From positions 1 through 32,036 of the forward strand of contig NZ_BOMI01000197.1 in assembly GCF_016862115.1 (NCBI RefSeq): a DNA stretch of 32,036 nt, written 5' to 3'. Below the pieces are notes generated by a model, which saw only the letters and a list, made by a program, of their open reading frames with translations, searched no databases and was not told where the DNA came from. The stretch is from Paractinoplanes deccanensis (GTDB lineage: Bacteria; Actinomycetota; Actinomycetes; Mycobacteriales; Micromonosporaceae). The number at the start of each line of letters is the position of its first letter. Positions within the stretch are counted from its first letter, which is position 1. Both the position numbers and the translations under genes were made by a program. Below, one piece after another: positions 14,967 to 23,144 of the stretch.

Positions 14967-16166
14967 GTGGACGTTCCTGAGATCACTGTCGACTGGCGCA
15001 GCAAGGGCTGGTGGCTGCCGGAGGGTGAGCGCACCGCCGCCGATCTGGCCCGGGAGCGGCCGGGCCTGTTCGACGGGCTGCTCACCTGGCCGGTGCTGGT
15101 GTTGCGCCGTGCCGCAGCCGAGGCGAACATCGCCACGATGGCGGCCTACTGCCGGCGGCACGGCTGGGATTTCGCCCCGCACGCGAAGACCACGATGGCG
15201 CCCGGCCTGCTCGCCGCTCAGCTCGAGGCGGGGGCCTGGGGCCTGACCGTCGCCACGGCCAACCAGGCGCTCGTGCTGCGCCGGCTCGGGGTGCGGCGGA
15301 TCCTCATCGCCAACCAGGTGCTCGACCCGGTCGCGCTGCGCTGGATCGCCGGTGAGCGCGACATCTGGTTCCAGGTCGACTCGCTCGCGGGGGTGGAGGC
15401 GGCGGCCAGGGCCGCCTCCGGTGGGGGACGGCTGCGGGTCCTGGCCGAGTTCGGGCATTCCCACGGCCGTACGGGGGTGCGCACGCTCGACGAGCTCGCC
15501 TCGGTGGCGCGCGCCGCCGTGGCCGCCGACGGTGTGGAGCTGGCCGGCGTCACCGCGTACGAGGGTCAGCTCAGGACCGAGCCGGAGGTGGACGACTTCC
15601 TCGACCTGTTCGTGGCGGGCGCGGCCCGGCTGGAGTCGGCGGGGCTGCTGCCGGACGAGCCGATCGTGTCGGCGGGCGGCAGCGCCTGGTTCGACCGGGT
15701 GATCGACCGGCTGGCCCCGATCAAGCGGGCGCGGCTGATCCTGCGCAGCGGCGCCTCGGTGACTCACGACGACGGCTTCTACCGCGAGCGCACCCCGTTT
15801 TTGCGGGTGCCCGCCGAGGGCCCGCTGGCGGCCGCGCTGGAGATCTGGGCGCAGGTCTCCTCGGCGCCCGAGCCGGGGCTGGCGCTGGTGGGCATGGGCA
15901 AGCGGGACGCGCCGTTCGACGAGGGGCTGCCCGTGCCGATGGAGATCCGCCGCGCGGACGGCTCGTCGGCGCCCACGACCGGCATCGAGGTCACCAAGCT
16001 CAACGACCACCACACCTACCTGTCCACAGGGGACCGAGGGCTGCGCCCCGGCGACCTGATCCGCTTCGGGATTTCGCATCCCTGCACGGCTTTCGACAAA
16101 TGGCGACACATCCCGGTCATCGACGAGGATCGTCGCGTGGTGGACGTGCTGGAGACCTATTTTTAG
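14967..16166 (+). CDS. D-serine dehydratase-like fold-III PLP enzyme (amino acid deaminase/aldolase)
   Basis: The 399-residue cytoplasmic protein belongs to the alanine-racemase-fold (fold III) group that includes eukaryotic-type D-serine dehydratase and D-threonine aldolase. Lys74 in FAPHAKTTMAP is the expected PLP-binding lysine. Near the end, His371 and Cys373 (HPCTAFDKW) match the zinc ligands of D-serine dehydratase, while a D-threonine aldolase would need other contacts. The start is GTG 14967 with GGGGGAG just upstream. The gene is 2 bases after the hemerythrin-like gene and 4 bases before the phosphatase gene. The product would be a pyruvate or related keto acid plus ammonia from a D-hydroxyamino acid; the substrate is not proven. 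Confidence 0.85.
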   Translation: MDVPEITVDWRSKGWWLPEGERTAADLARERPGLFDGLLTWPVLVLRRAAAEANIATMAAYCRRHGWDFAPHAKTTMAPGLLAAQLEAGAWGLTVATANQALVLRRLGVRRILIANQVLDPVALRWIAGERDIWFQVDSLAGVEAAARAASGGGRLRVLAEFGHSHGRTGVRTLDELASVARAAVAADGVELAGVTAYEGQLRTEPEVDDFLDLFVAGAARLESAGLLPDEPIVSAGGSAWFDRVIDRLAPIKRARLILRSGASVTHDDGFYRERTPFLRVPAEGPLAAALEIWAQVSSAPEPGLALVGMGKRDAPFDEGLPVPMEIRRADGSSAPTTGIEVTKLNDHHTYLSTGDRGLRPGDLIRFGISHPCTAFDKWRHIPVIDEDRRVVDVLETYF

Positions 16167-16170
16167 GCGG

Positions 16171-16941
16171 ATGAAGACATCGGACGGGCAGGGCGGCTAT
16201 CGGGTCCGGTTCGACTGGGGGCCGGTGGGCGCCGACGCGGTGGCGCCCGAGGTGGCGTTCGTGGCCGTGGTCGACGTGCTGTCCTTCACGACGACGCTGA
16301 CCGTGGCGGTGGAGCAGGGCATCCGCGTGCTGCCGTACCGGTGGCGCGACGACTCGGCGGTGGCGGTGGCCCGGCGGCACGGGGCGGCGCTGGCGGTGCT
16401 GCGCTCGCAGGCCGGGCCGGGCCAGATCACGCTGTCGCCGGAGAGCATCCTGCGCACCGACCTGAAGGCGGCGCGGATCGACCGGCTGGTGCTGCCCTCG
16501 CCGAACGGGTCGGCCATCTCGGCGCGGCTGGCCGACGCGGGCGCGACAGTGGTGGGTGTCTCGCTGCGCAACGCGGCCGCGGCGGCCGGCTGGGTGCGGC
16601 GGCGCTGCGGCGACCGGCCGGTCGCGGTGATCGCGGCGGGGGAGCGGTGGCCGGACGGGTCGCTGCGCCCGGCGATCGAGGACCTGTGGGGCGCGGGCGC
16701 CTTCCTCGACGGGCTCGCGCCGGAGGGCTTCTCGCCGGAGGCGGCGACGGCCGTGGCGGCGTACCGGGGGGTGGCGGACCGGGTGACGGACGAGCTGGCC
16801 GAGTCGGTGAGCGGGCGCGAGCTGCGCAACAACGGGTTCGAGGGCGACGTGACGGTCGCGGCGGCCGTGGGAGCGAGCGAGGTCGTGCCGGTTTTGCGCA
16901 GCGGATGGTTCGTCGACGGCGGTTCCGAGAGCGAAACGTGA
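16171..16941 (+). CDS. 2-phosphosulfolactate phosphatase family (ComB-like)
   Basis: The 256-residue product has the ComB pattern: VAVVDVLSFTTTLTVAVEQG near the start, PNGSAISARLADAG, VVGVSLRNAAAAA and the signature IAAGERWPDGSLRPAIEDLWG. ComB dephosphorylates 2-phosphosulfolactate in coenzyme M synthesis in archaea and some bacteria. Many actinobacteria carry ComB homologues without a coenzyme M pathway, so another acid-phosphate substrate is possible. It starts four bases after the PLP enzyme gene. The pairing suggests linked roles, for example in sulfonate or hydroxy-acid metabolism. That link is inference. Confidence 0.8.
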   Translation: MKTSDGQGGYRVRFDWGPVGADAVAPEVAFVAVVDVLSFTTTLTVAVEQGIRVLPYRWRDDSAVAVARRHGAALAVLRSQAGPGQITLSPESILRTDLKAARIDRLVLPSPNGSAISARLADAGATVVGVSLRNAAAAAGWVRRRCGDRPVAVIAAGERWPDGSLRPAIEDLWGAGAFLDGLAPEGFSPEAATAVAAYRGVADRVTDELAESVSGRELRNNGFEGDVTVAAAVGASEVVPVLRSGWFVDGGSESET

Positions 16942-17030
16942 CGCCGGTGGCGGAAAAACACGTACGGCCTCATCTGGTTGGGGTTTGACGCTCGCGCTCG
17001 GTCACCGTGGGGGCGACGAAAGGAAACCCC

Positions 17031-18464
17031 ATGCGTAAGTGGTGGCCGCTGGTGACCGTCTGTCTCGGTACCTTCATGCTGCTCATCGACGTGACCATCG
17101 TGAACGTGGCGCTGCCGCCGATGGCCGCGGACCTGCACGCCTCGTTCGGCAGCCTCCAGTGGGTCGTCGACGGGTATGCGCTCTCCCTCGCCGTCCTGCT
17201 CCTCGGTGCCGGCGCGCTGGCCGACCGGATCGGGCACCGCCGGCTCTACGCGGCCGGGCTGGCGCTGTTCGCGCTCTCCTCGCTGGCCTGCGGGCTGGCC
17301 ACCGGCGACACCATGCTCATCACCGCCCGGGTCGTGCAGGGCGCCGCCGCCGCGGCCATGTTCACCACGACGTTCGCCCTGCTCAACAGCGCCTATCAGG
17401 GGCGCGAGCGCGGCGTCGCGTACGGCATCTGGGGTGGGGTCTCGGGCGCGGCCGCCGCGATCGGCCCGGTGCTCGGCGGCCTGCTCACCGACGCGCTGAG
17501 CTGGCGCTGGATCTTCCTGGTGAACCTGCCGATCAGCGTGGCGGCGCTGCTGCTGTGCACGTACGTGCTGCGGCCGGACGGCGCCCCCAAGCCCGGGCGC
17601 TTCGACTTCGCGGGCACCGTGGCCTTCACGGTGGGCGCGACCGCGCTCACGCTGACGGTGATCCGGGCGAACGAGCACGGCTGGTCCTGGTGGCTGTCCG
17701 CGCTGGCCGTGGTGGCCTTCGCCGGCTTCGTGGCGATCGAGCTGCGCAGCCCGCACGCGATGTTCGACCTGCGGCTGCTGCGCAACCGCTCGTTCACCGG
17801 CATCCTCATCGCCGCGCTGCTGGTCAACTTCGCCGGTTTCGCGATCCTCACGTACACCTCGATCTGGCTCCAGTCGCTGGTCGGCCTGACGCCGCTGCAG
17901 ACCGGCCTGACCGCCCTGCCGATGGGCCTGCTCTCGCTGGTGGTCTCGGGTGTGGCCGGCGCGCGGCTGCACGGCCGCTCGCCGCGCGTGCTGATCGGCG
18001 TGGGCATGCTCCTGATCGCGGCCGGCGGTGCCCTGGGCGCGCTGCTGGTGCACGCGAGCTCCAGCTGGCCGGCGCTGCTGCCCGGGTACGCCCTCGTCGG
18101 CCTCGGCGTGGGCCTGGTGATGCCGAACCTCGCCGAGTCGGGCATGGCCGCGGTCCCGGCACACCGGGGCGGCATGGCGGCCGGCGCCCTGAACACGGCC
18201 CGGCAGCTCGGCTACGCGATCGGCGTCGCCGCGGTGGGCGCGGTCTTCCTCTCCCGGGCCACCTCCACGCTGGGTGACTCGGCGGCCGCGCACGCGCTCG
18301 CCTCGGGCCACGGCGGCTCGCACGCGGCCGCGGCCGCGGGCCTCGACGCGGGCTTCTGGCTCTCGGCGGGCGTCGGGCTGCTGGGCGCGCTGGCGGTCTT
18401 CCTTCTGGTGCGCCCGGTCCAGCGCGCGCGGGCCCAGCAGCCCGAGCCCGTCGCCGCCGGCTAG
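17031..18464 (+). CDS. MFS transporter, DHA2 (14-helix) drug exporter type
   Basis: This 477-residue inner-membrane proton antiporter has about 14 transmembrane helices. DHA2 signatures include the opening helix with LIDVTIVNVALPPMAADL (motif D1), WVVDGYALSLAVLLLGAGAL and ADRIGHRR (motif A), and the antiporter motif C-like GPVLGGLLTD. The end has a His/Ala-rich loop (SGHGGSHAAAAAG) before the last helix. ATG 17031 is chosen for AAAGGA six bases upstream; an earlier GTG at 17007 has no such site. The substrate is unknown, with drugs or own metabolites likely. Its stop shares the CTAG tetranucleotide at 18461-18464 with the convergent aldo/keto reductase gene. Confidence 0.92.
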   Translation: MRKWWPLVTVCLGTFMLLIDVTIVNVALPPMAADLHASFGSLQWVVDGYALSLAVLLLGAGALADRIGHRRLYAAGLALFALSSLACGLATGDTMLITARVVQGAAAAAMFTTTFALLNSAYQGRERGVAYGIWGGVSGAAAAIGPVLGGLLTDALSWRWIFLVNLPISVAALLLCTYVLRPDGAPKPGRFDFAGTVAFTVGATALTLTVIRANEHGWSWWLSALAVVAFAGFVAIELRSPHAMFDLRLLRNRSFTGILIAALLVNFAGFAILTYTSIWLQSLVGLTPLQTGLTALPMGLLSLVVSGVAGARLHGRSPRVLIGVGMLLIAAGGALGALLVHASSSWPALLPGYALVGLGVGLVMPNLAESGMAAVPAHRGGMAAGALNTARQLGYAIGVAAVGAVFLSRATSTLGDSAAAHALASGHGGSHAAAAAGLDAGFWLSAGVGLLGALAVFLLVRPVQRARAQQPEPVAAG

Positions 18465-19477
18465 CCGCGCGTGGCGCTGTGGGCGCTGCCGGCCAGCACG
18501 TCGTACGGGTAGGGCAGGGGATCGGTGCCGGTGACCGCGGTGAGGCGGCCGGCGAGCTCCGGCTCGAGGTCCCAGTCGGTGGCGCCGAGGTTGGCCTCCA
18601 GCTGCTCCAGGTCGCGGGCGCCGATGATGGGCGCGGTGACCGTGGGGCGCTGGAGAAGCCAGTTGAGGGCCACCTGGGCCTGCGTGCGGCCGGCCGCCTC
18701 GGCCACCGCGGCGAGCTCGTCGAGGATCTGCCAGGTGCGGTCGTTGTCGTAGTTGGCCCAGCGCTCGCCCCAGTTCTGCGTCTCGGCCTGCGCGAGGCGG
18801 CTGCCCTCGCGCACCGAGGACGCGCCGCCGCGGGTGTAGCGGCCGGTCAGCCAGCCGCCGCGCAGCGGGCTCCACGGCAGCACGCCGAGGCCCTCGGCGG
18901 CGGCCTGCGGGCCGAGCTCCCACTCGAACTCGCGGTCGAGCAGGTTGTAGCGGGGCTGCACGGCCGCGAACGGCTCCCAGCCGCGCTTGTCGGCGACGCC
19001 GAGCGCCTTCTGGATCTGCCAGGCGGCCCAGTTGCTCACCGCCAGGTAGCGCACCTTGCCGCTGGCCACCAGCAGGTCGAGGGTGCGCACCGTCTCGTCG
19101 ATCGGCGCGGCCGGGTCCCAGCCGTGCACGTGGTAGAGGTCGATGTGGTCGGTGCCGAGCCGGCGCAGGCTGCCGTCGACGGCGTCCATGACGTGCTTGC
19201 GGCCGAGCCCCTCCCGGTTGCCGCCGGGGCCCCAGCGCACCTTGGTGGAGATCACCCAGTCGGCCCGGTCCTGCCCCTTGAGCCAGCGGCCGACGATCTC
19301 CTCCGAGCGCCCGTCGGAGTAGGCGTCCGAGGTGTCGAGGAACGTGCCGCCGGCCTCGGCGAACCGGTCGAGCATCCGCAGGCTGAGCTCCTCGGTGGTC
19401 TCCCGCCCGAAGGTCATCGCGCCGAGGCAGAGCTCGCTGACGGCCAGCGACGTGCGGCCCAGAAATCGATAGCGCAT
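18461..19477 (-). CDS. aldo/keto reductase
   Basis: This 338-residue NADPH-dependent oxidoreductase has the AKR catalytic set: Asp and Tyr in FLDTSDAYSDGRSEE, Lys in ISTKVRWGPGG, and His in YHVHGWDPAAP. It opens MRYRFLGRTSLAVSELCLGAMTFG. This looks like the voltage-gated K-channel beta subunit/YajO-type branch (AKR groups that reduce small aldehydes). The substrate is unknown. ATG at 19477 is preferred over an upstream frame extending to 19588: a -10 TAGGGT ends seven bases before it, which suggests leaderless initiation. It is divergent from the MocR-type regulator and may be its target. Confidence 0.93.
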   Translation of the reverse strand: MRYRFLGRTSLAVSELCLGAMTFGRETTEELSLRMLDRFAEAGGTFLDTSDAYSDGRSEEIVGRWLKGQDRADWVISTKVRWGPGGNREGLGRKHVMDAVDGSLRRLGTDHIDLYHVHGWDPAAPIDETVRTLDLLVASGKVRYLAVSNWAAWQIQKALGVADKRGWEPFAAVQPRYNLLDREFEWELGPQAAAEGLGVLPWSPLRGGWLTGRYTRGGASSVREGSRLAQAETQNWGERWANYDNDRTWQILDELAAVAEAAGRTQAQVALNWLLQRPTVTAPIIGARDLEQLEANLGATDWDLEPELAGRLTAVTGTDPLPYPYDVLAGSAHSATRG

Positions 19478-19484
19478 GTGCCCG

Positions 19485-19490
19485 ACCCTA
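19485..19490 (-). promoter_or_regulatory. -10 element of the aldo/keto reductase gene (leaderless candidate)
   Basis: The minus strand reads TAGGGT at 19490-19485, followed by seven bases and then ATG at 19477. This fits the actinobacterial TANNNT consensus with transcription starting at or one base before the A of ATG. No clear -35 is seen. No ribosome site is visible. Confidence 0.5.
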
Positions 19491-19510
19491 CGTGCGGACC
19501 CGGCTCTCCG

Positions 19511-19516
19511 TACGAT
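19511..19516 (+). promoter_or_regulatory. -10 element of the MocR-type gene (near-leaderless candidate)
   Basis: TACGAT at 19511-19516 fits TANNNT and lies eight bases before ATG 19525. There is no ribosome site between them. Together with the facing element at 19490-19485 it fills most of the 47-base intergenic gap. Confidence 0.45.
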
Positions 19517-19524
19517 CCATTTCG

Positions 19525-20859
19525 ATGGCCGATTCCCGTACCAATCTCGCCTGGGAGACCCTGCTCGACCTGCCCCGCGAGGGCCCACGGCACGTCGCGC
19601 TCACCGGCGCGCTGCGGGAGGCGATCCGGTCCGGCCGCATCGGTGCGGGCGCCGCGCTGCCGCCGAGCCGCGCGCTGGCGACGGCGCTGGGGTGTTCCCG
19701 GTGGGTGGTCACGCAGGCCTACGCGCAGCTCGCGACCGAGGGCTATCTGATCGGCCGTACGGGCTCCGCCACGCGCGTGCGTTGGGCGCCCGGCCCCGTC
19801 GCGCCCGCCGCGCGGCACCGGTCCCGTCCACGCCTCGACCTGGCGCCCGGCCTGCCGGACCTGCGCTTCTTCCCGCGCCGGCAGTGGGCGGACGCGCTGG
19901 CCGGTGCCGCCGCGGAGGCCGATCTCGGCTTCGCGCCCCCGGGCGGCGATCCCGGCCTGCGCGGGGTGCTGGCCGACTATCTGAAGCGGGCCCGGGGCGC
20001 GGTCGCCACCGCCGAGTCGGTGATCGTCTGTGGCGGCATCCGGGACGCGGCCGGGCGGCTCTGCCGCGCGCTGGCGGCCGAGGGACATCGCGAGATCGCC
20101 GTCGAGGATCCGGGCTGGGGAGCGCTGCGCGAGGTCGCGTCGGCCGCGGGCCTGCGGCCCCGGCCGGTTCCGGTGGACGCCTGCGGCCTGCGGGTGGCCG
20201 ATCTTCCTCCGGGGGTACGCGCGGTGCTGCTCTCGCCCGCTCATCAGTTCCCCACCGGCGTGGTGCTCGCGCCCGGCCGCCGGGCCGCCCTGATCGACTG
20301 GGCGCGCGCGGTGGACGGCGTGATCGTCGAGGACGAGTACGACAGCGAGTTCCGCTACGACCGCAAGCCGGTCGGCTGCCTCCAGCGACTCGATCCCGAG
20401 CGCGTCGTGCTGGCCGGGTCCGCCCACAAGACGCTCGCGCCGGCGATCGGGATCGGCTGGGCGGTGGCGCCGTCCCGCTGGCGCGCGGCGATGGCGGCCG
20501 GCGCCGGGCCACCCGCGATCGACCAGGTGGCGTTCGCCGGGTTCGTGGCGAGCGGGCGCTACGACCGGCATCTGCACCGGGCCCGGCAGCGTTACCGGGC
20601 CCGCCGGGACGCGCTCGTCGCCGCGCTGGCGGCTCACCTGCCCACGGCGACCACGCAGGGCGTCGCCGCGGGGCTGCACGTGGTCTGCTCGTGGCCGGGG
20701 CTGGACGAGGCCGCGGTGGCGGCGGACGCCCGGGCCGCCGGTGTCGAGGTGATGACGCTCGCCGATTACCGGGTCGCGCCGGGGCCGCCCGGGCTGGTGT
20801 TGGGCTACGGCAACATCAGCGACGCCGCCGTGGCGGACGCGGTGATCGCGTTAGTCTGA
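19525..20859 (+). CDS. MocR/GabR-type regulator (GntR HTH + aminotransferase-like domain)
   Basis: This 444-residue protein joins an N-terminal GntR winged helix (about 10-75; LTGALREAIRSGRIGAGAAL, then PPSRALATALGCSR and VTQAYAQLATEGYL) to a fold-I PLP domain. The PLP lysine is Lys302 in SAHKTLAPAIGIGW; other aminotransferase-like marks are SPAHQFPTGVVL and EDEYDSEFRYD. MocR-type regulators usually sense PLP or PLP-linked amines and control a neighbouring gene. Here the divergent aldo/keto reductase is the obvious candidate, because the genes are only 47 bases apart. The ATG at 19525 begins the family match; upstream frame is not conserved. Confidence 0.92.
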   Translation: MADSRTNLAWETLLDLPREGPRHVALTGALREAIRSGRIGAGAALPPSRALATALGCSRWVVTQAYAQLATEGYLIGRTGSATRVRWAPGPVAPAARHRSRPRLDLAPGLPDLRFFPRRQWADALAGAAAEADLGFAPPGGDPGLRGVLADYLKRARGAVATAESVIVCGGIRDAAGRLCRALAAEGHREIAVEDPGWGALREVASAAGLRPRPVPVDACGLRVADLPPGVRAVLLSPAHQFPTGVVLAPGRRAALIDWARAVDGVIVEDEYDSEFRYDRKPVGCLQRLDPERVVLAGSAHKTLAPAIGIGWAVAPSRWRAAMAAGAGPPAIDQVAFAGFVASGRYDRHLHRARQRYRARRDALVAALAAHLPTATTQGVAAGLHVVCSWPGLDEAAVAADARAAGVEVMTLADYRVAPGPPGLVLGYGNISDAAVADAVIALV

Positions 20860-20929
20860 CGATATCGACTCAAAAGCACCTTTTCGCCTGCTGGGAACCG
20901 GGCCGCGCGCGGCGGCCCGGCAGTCGGCG

Positions 20930-22030
20930 GTGCTCTTTCTCCTGGCCGGCGTCCTCGCCCTGGTCGGCATCGCCGCGCACGGTGGCGATCCCTCCCGGCT
21001 GCTGCTGGTCGCCGTGCTCGACCTCGCGCTGGCGGCCCTCGGCTTCCTCGTGCGCTGGGAGCGGCTGCGGCCCGCGGCGCCCGCCCTGCTCGGCCTCGCC
21101 GGGTTCGCCGTGCTGGGCCTGTCCACCTGGTCGTTCGGCGGGGTAGCGGCCGGCACCGGGCCGTTCCTGGTGCTGCTCTACACGTGGGCGGCGCTGCACT
21201 TCCCGCGCTGGATCCTGCTGGCGTACGTGGTGCCGGCCGGCGTGGCGTACCTGCTGCCGCTGGTGCTCACCCACCGGCCGCCGGAGGTGCTCAGCAGCGC
21301 CCTCGTCCTGCTGCCGGTCGCCGTGGCCATCGCGCTGCTGGTCGAGGCGCAGGCCCGGCACCTGCGCGACGACCGGGAACGGCTGGCCCGCATCGAGAGC
21401 TGGCAGTCGGCGATGATGAGCACGCTCGCGCACGACGTGCGGTCGCCGCTGGCCACCGTGCAGTTCGCCCTCGAGATGCTGGCCGAGGACGCCGACGCGG
21501 ACGGCAGGCGGACGGCCGACGCCGCGCTGCGGCAGACCGACCGGATCCGGCGCCTCGCCGACGGCCTGCTCGACGTGCAGCGCATCGACAGCTCGGGCCA
21601 CCTGCGGCTGGACCGGCGGCGCACGCCGGCCGCGCGCCTCGTCCGCGACGCCGTGTCGTACACCAGCGGCAAGGACATCGAGGTCGAGGTCGACGAGGAT
21701 CTGGAGGTCTTCGTCGACCCGGAGCGGTTCGAGCAGATCATCATCAACCTGGTCGGCAACGCCGTGCGCTACGGCCGCCCGCCGGTGGTGGTCAGCTTCG
21801 CCCGCGCGGGTGACGTCGACCGGCTGGAGGTCCGCGACCACGGGGTCGGCATCCCCGAGGCGCTGCGCCCGCGCCTGTTCGGGCGGTTCGCGGTCGGCGG
21901 CCCCGACGGCATCGGGCTCGGCCTGTGGATCGTGCGCAGCCTCACCGAGGCGCACGACGGCCACGTGGTCGCCGAGGCCCGTGATCCCGGCGTCGCCATG
22001 GTGGTGACGATCCCGGCCGCTCAGGGGTAG
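20930..22030 (+). CDS. orphan sensor histidine kinase
   Basis: This 366-residue membrane kinase has about five N-terminal transmembrane helices (to about residue 140), a short linker, the H-box MSTLAHDVRSPLATVQ with phospho-accepting His168, an N-box IIINLVGNAVRYG, and G-boxes RDHGVGIPE and GIGLGLWIV. No sensor domain outside the membrane and no response regulator gene is seen nearby. The start is uncertain: GTG 20930 has no ribosome site, while the frame upstream reads KAPFRLLGTGPRAAARQS without any ATG, GTG or TTG back to the MocR stop region. The 3' end overlaps the convergent Lrp-type gene by 10 bases. Confidence 0.85.
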   Translation: MLFLLAGVLALVGIAAHGGDPSRLLLVAVLDLALAALGFLVRWERLRPAAPALLGLAGFAVLGLSTWSFGGVAAGTGPFLVLLYTWAALHFPRWILLAYVVPAGVAYLLPLVLTHRPPEVLSSALVLLPVAVAIALLVEAQARHLRDDRERLARIESWQSAMMSTLAHDVRSPLATVQFALEMLAEDADADGRRTADAALRQTDRIRRLADGLLDVQRIDSSGHLRLDRRRTPAARLVRDAVSYTSGKDIEVEVDEDLEVFVDPERFEQIIINLVGNAVRYGRPPVVVSFARAGDVDRLEVRDHGVGIPEALRPRLFGRFAVGGPDGIGLGLWIVRSLTEAHDGHVVAEARDPGVAMVVTIPAAQG

Positions 22031-23022
22031 GGGTCGCGGACCATCCCGTTCTCGATCAGGAAGTGGGCCTGCTTGACCCGGGTGAGCTGGGGAACGGTCT
22101 CGACGTTCTGGATGCCCTCGATCGCGGCGACCTCGGTGGTCAGGTAGCGGTAGAGGGCCGCGGCGTCGCGGCAGCGGGCGGCGGCCATCAGGTTGGCCGA
22201 GCCGGTGACGGCGGCCGCGAAGGAGAGCTGCGGGTGGTCGGCCAGCCGGGCGCCGACCTCGGCCAGATGTGCCGGCGCGATCGTGAACCACAGGTTCGCC
22301 GAGGCCTGGATGCCGATCGCGGTGTCGGCGACGTCGAGGTCGAAGTAGAGGGCGCGGCTGCCGGTGAGCGCGGCGACCCGCTGGGCGGCCTGGCGCTGGG
22401 TCCAGCCGGTCGCCTCGGCGAGCGACGCCCAGCTCGCCCGGCCGTCGCGGGCCAGCGCGTCGAGCAGCGGCTGGTCGGCCGCCTCGATGAGCGCGTCCGA
22501 GCGCGGCGGCTCGGTGTGGCCCTCCAACAGGGCGGCCTGCTGATCGGTGTCGAGCTCGTGGCCGGTGGCGACCCAGTCGACCTCGCCGCGGCCGGCGAAG
22601 CGGTGCAGGATCTGGTGCGCGCTGAAGGTGAGCACGTTGGAGGCGCGCGGCAGGTGGTGCAGCAGGCCGGCGTGGTTCTCGGTGACGACCGCCGAGCAGG
22701 TGATCTCGGCGCCGCCCGCGCCGATGCTGATCCAGGCGGTGTCGCCGCGCCGGGCGAGGGCGTCGGCGAGCGCGGGCGCCGTTCCCGGGCGGCAGCCGAT
22801 GCGCAGGGTCCAATACGTGGCGCCGGGCATGTGGGACGGGTCCGGCCGCGCGAGCACGCGGACGATGCCGCTGCCGCGCATGCGCTGGTATCGCCGCGCG
22901 ACGGTCTGCTCGGACACGCCGATCACCGCGGCGATGCGGGCGAAGGGGGCGCGCGGCGAGAGGTGCAGCGCGTGGAGGATCTGCCGGTCGATGTGATCCG
23001 GCACGCGGGACTCGGTCGCCAC
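22021..23022 (-). CDS. Lrp/AsnC-type regulator with duplicated HTH-RAM units
   Basis: The 333-residue protein has two Lrp/AsnC-like halves. The first has an HTH (IDRQILHALHLSPRAPFARI; VSEQTVARRYQRM) and a RAM-like ligand domain; the second starts near residue 170 with DQPLLDALARDGRASWASLA and TGWTQRQAAQRVAAL, then a second RAM with SANLMAAARCRDAAALYRYL. Single-unit Lrp proteins have about 150 residues, so the length fits a tandem protein, a form seen in actinobacteria. The ligand, probably an amino acid or derivative, is unknown. GTG at 23022 is chosen: a -10 TAGAAT ends six bases upstream. It is convergent with the sensor kinase. Confidence 0.88.
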   Translation of the reverse strand: MATESRVPDHIDRQILHALHLSPRAPFARIAAVIGVSEQTVARRYQRMRGSGIVRVLARPDPSHMPGATYWTLRIGCRPGTAPALADALARRGDTAWISIGAGGAEITCSAVVTENHAGLLHHLPRASNVLTFSAHQILHRFAGRGEVDWVATGHELDTDQQAALLEGHTEPPRSDALIEAADQPLLDALARDGRASWASLAEATGWTQRQAAQRVAALTGSRALYFDLDVADTAIGIQASANLWFTIAPAHLAEVGARLADHPQLSFAAAVTGSANLMAAARCRDAAALYRYLTTEVAAIEGIQNVETVPQLTRVKQAHFLIENGMVRDPYP

Positions 23023-23028
23023 CAGGCG

Positions 23029-23034
23029 ATTCTA
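23029..23034 (-). promoter_or_regulatory. -10 element of the Lrp-type gene (leaderless candidate)
   Basis: The minus strand shows TAGAAT at 23034-23029, then six bases, then GTG at 23022. This is a strong TANNNT match at leaderless spacing. No -35 or ribosome site is evident. Confidence 0.55.
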
Positions 23035-23144
23035 TGGCGGGCAAGCGCCGTGGAGTGAGTCCCCTCGGCGGGGGATGGGACGAGGCGATCATCACGCCTA
23101 GGGTCGGAATCACCCGGTTTGCCCCGTCCGGCTGGAGCCGCCTG

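Noticed and set aside
16942..17030. SigR/SigE-like promoter (GGAAA ... GTT) before the DHA2 exporter
   Set aside because: The spacing between GGAAA and GTT is about 20 bases and the sequence departs from GGAAT/GGAAC; a TTGACG nearby (16985) has no acceptable -10.
16197..18923. Minus-strand open frame of 908 codons opposite the ComB-like and DHA2 genes
   Set aside because: Arg/Gln/His-rich shadow with no motif, spanning two real genes on the other strand.
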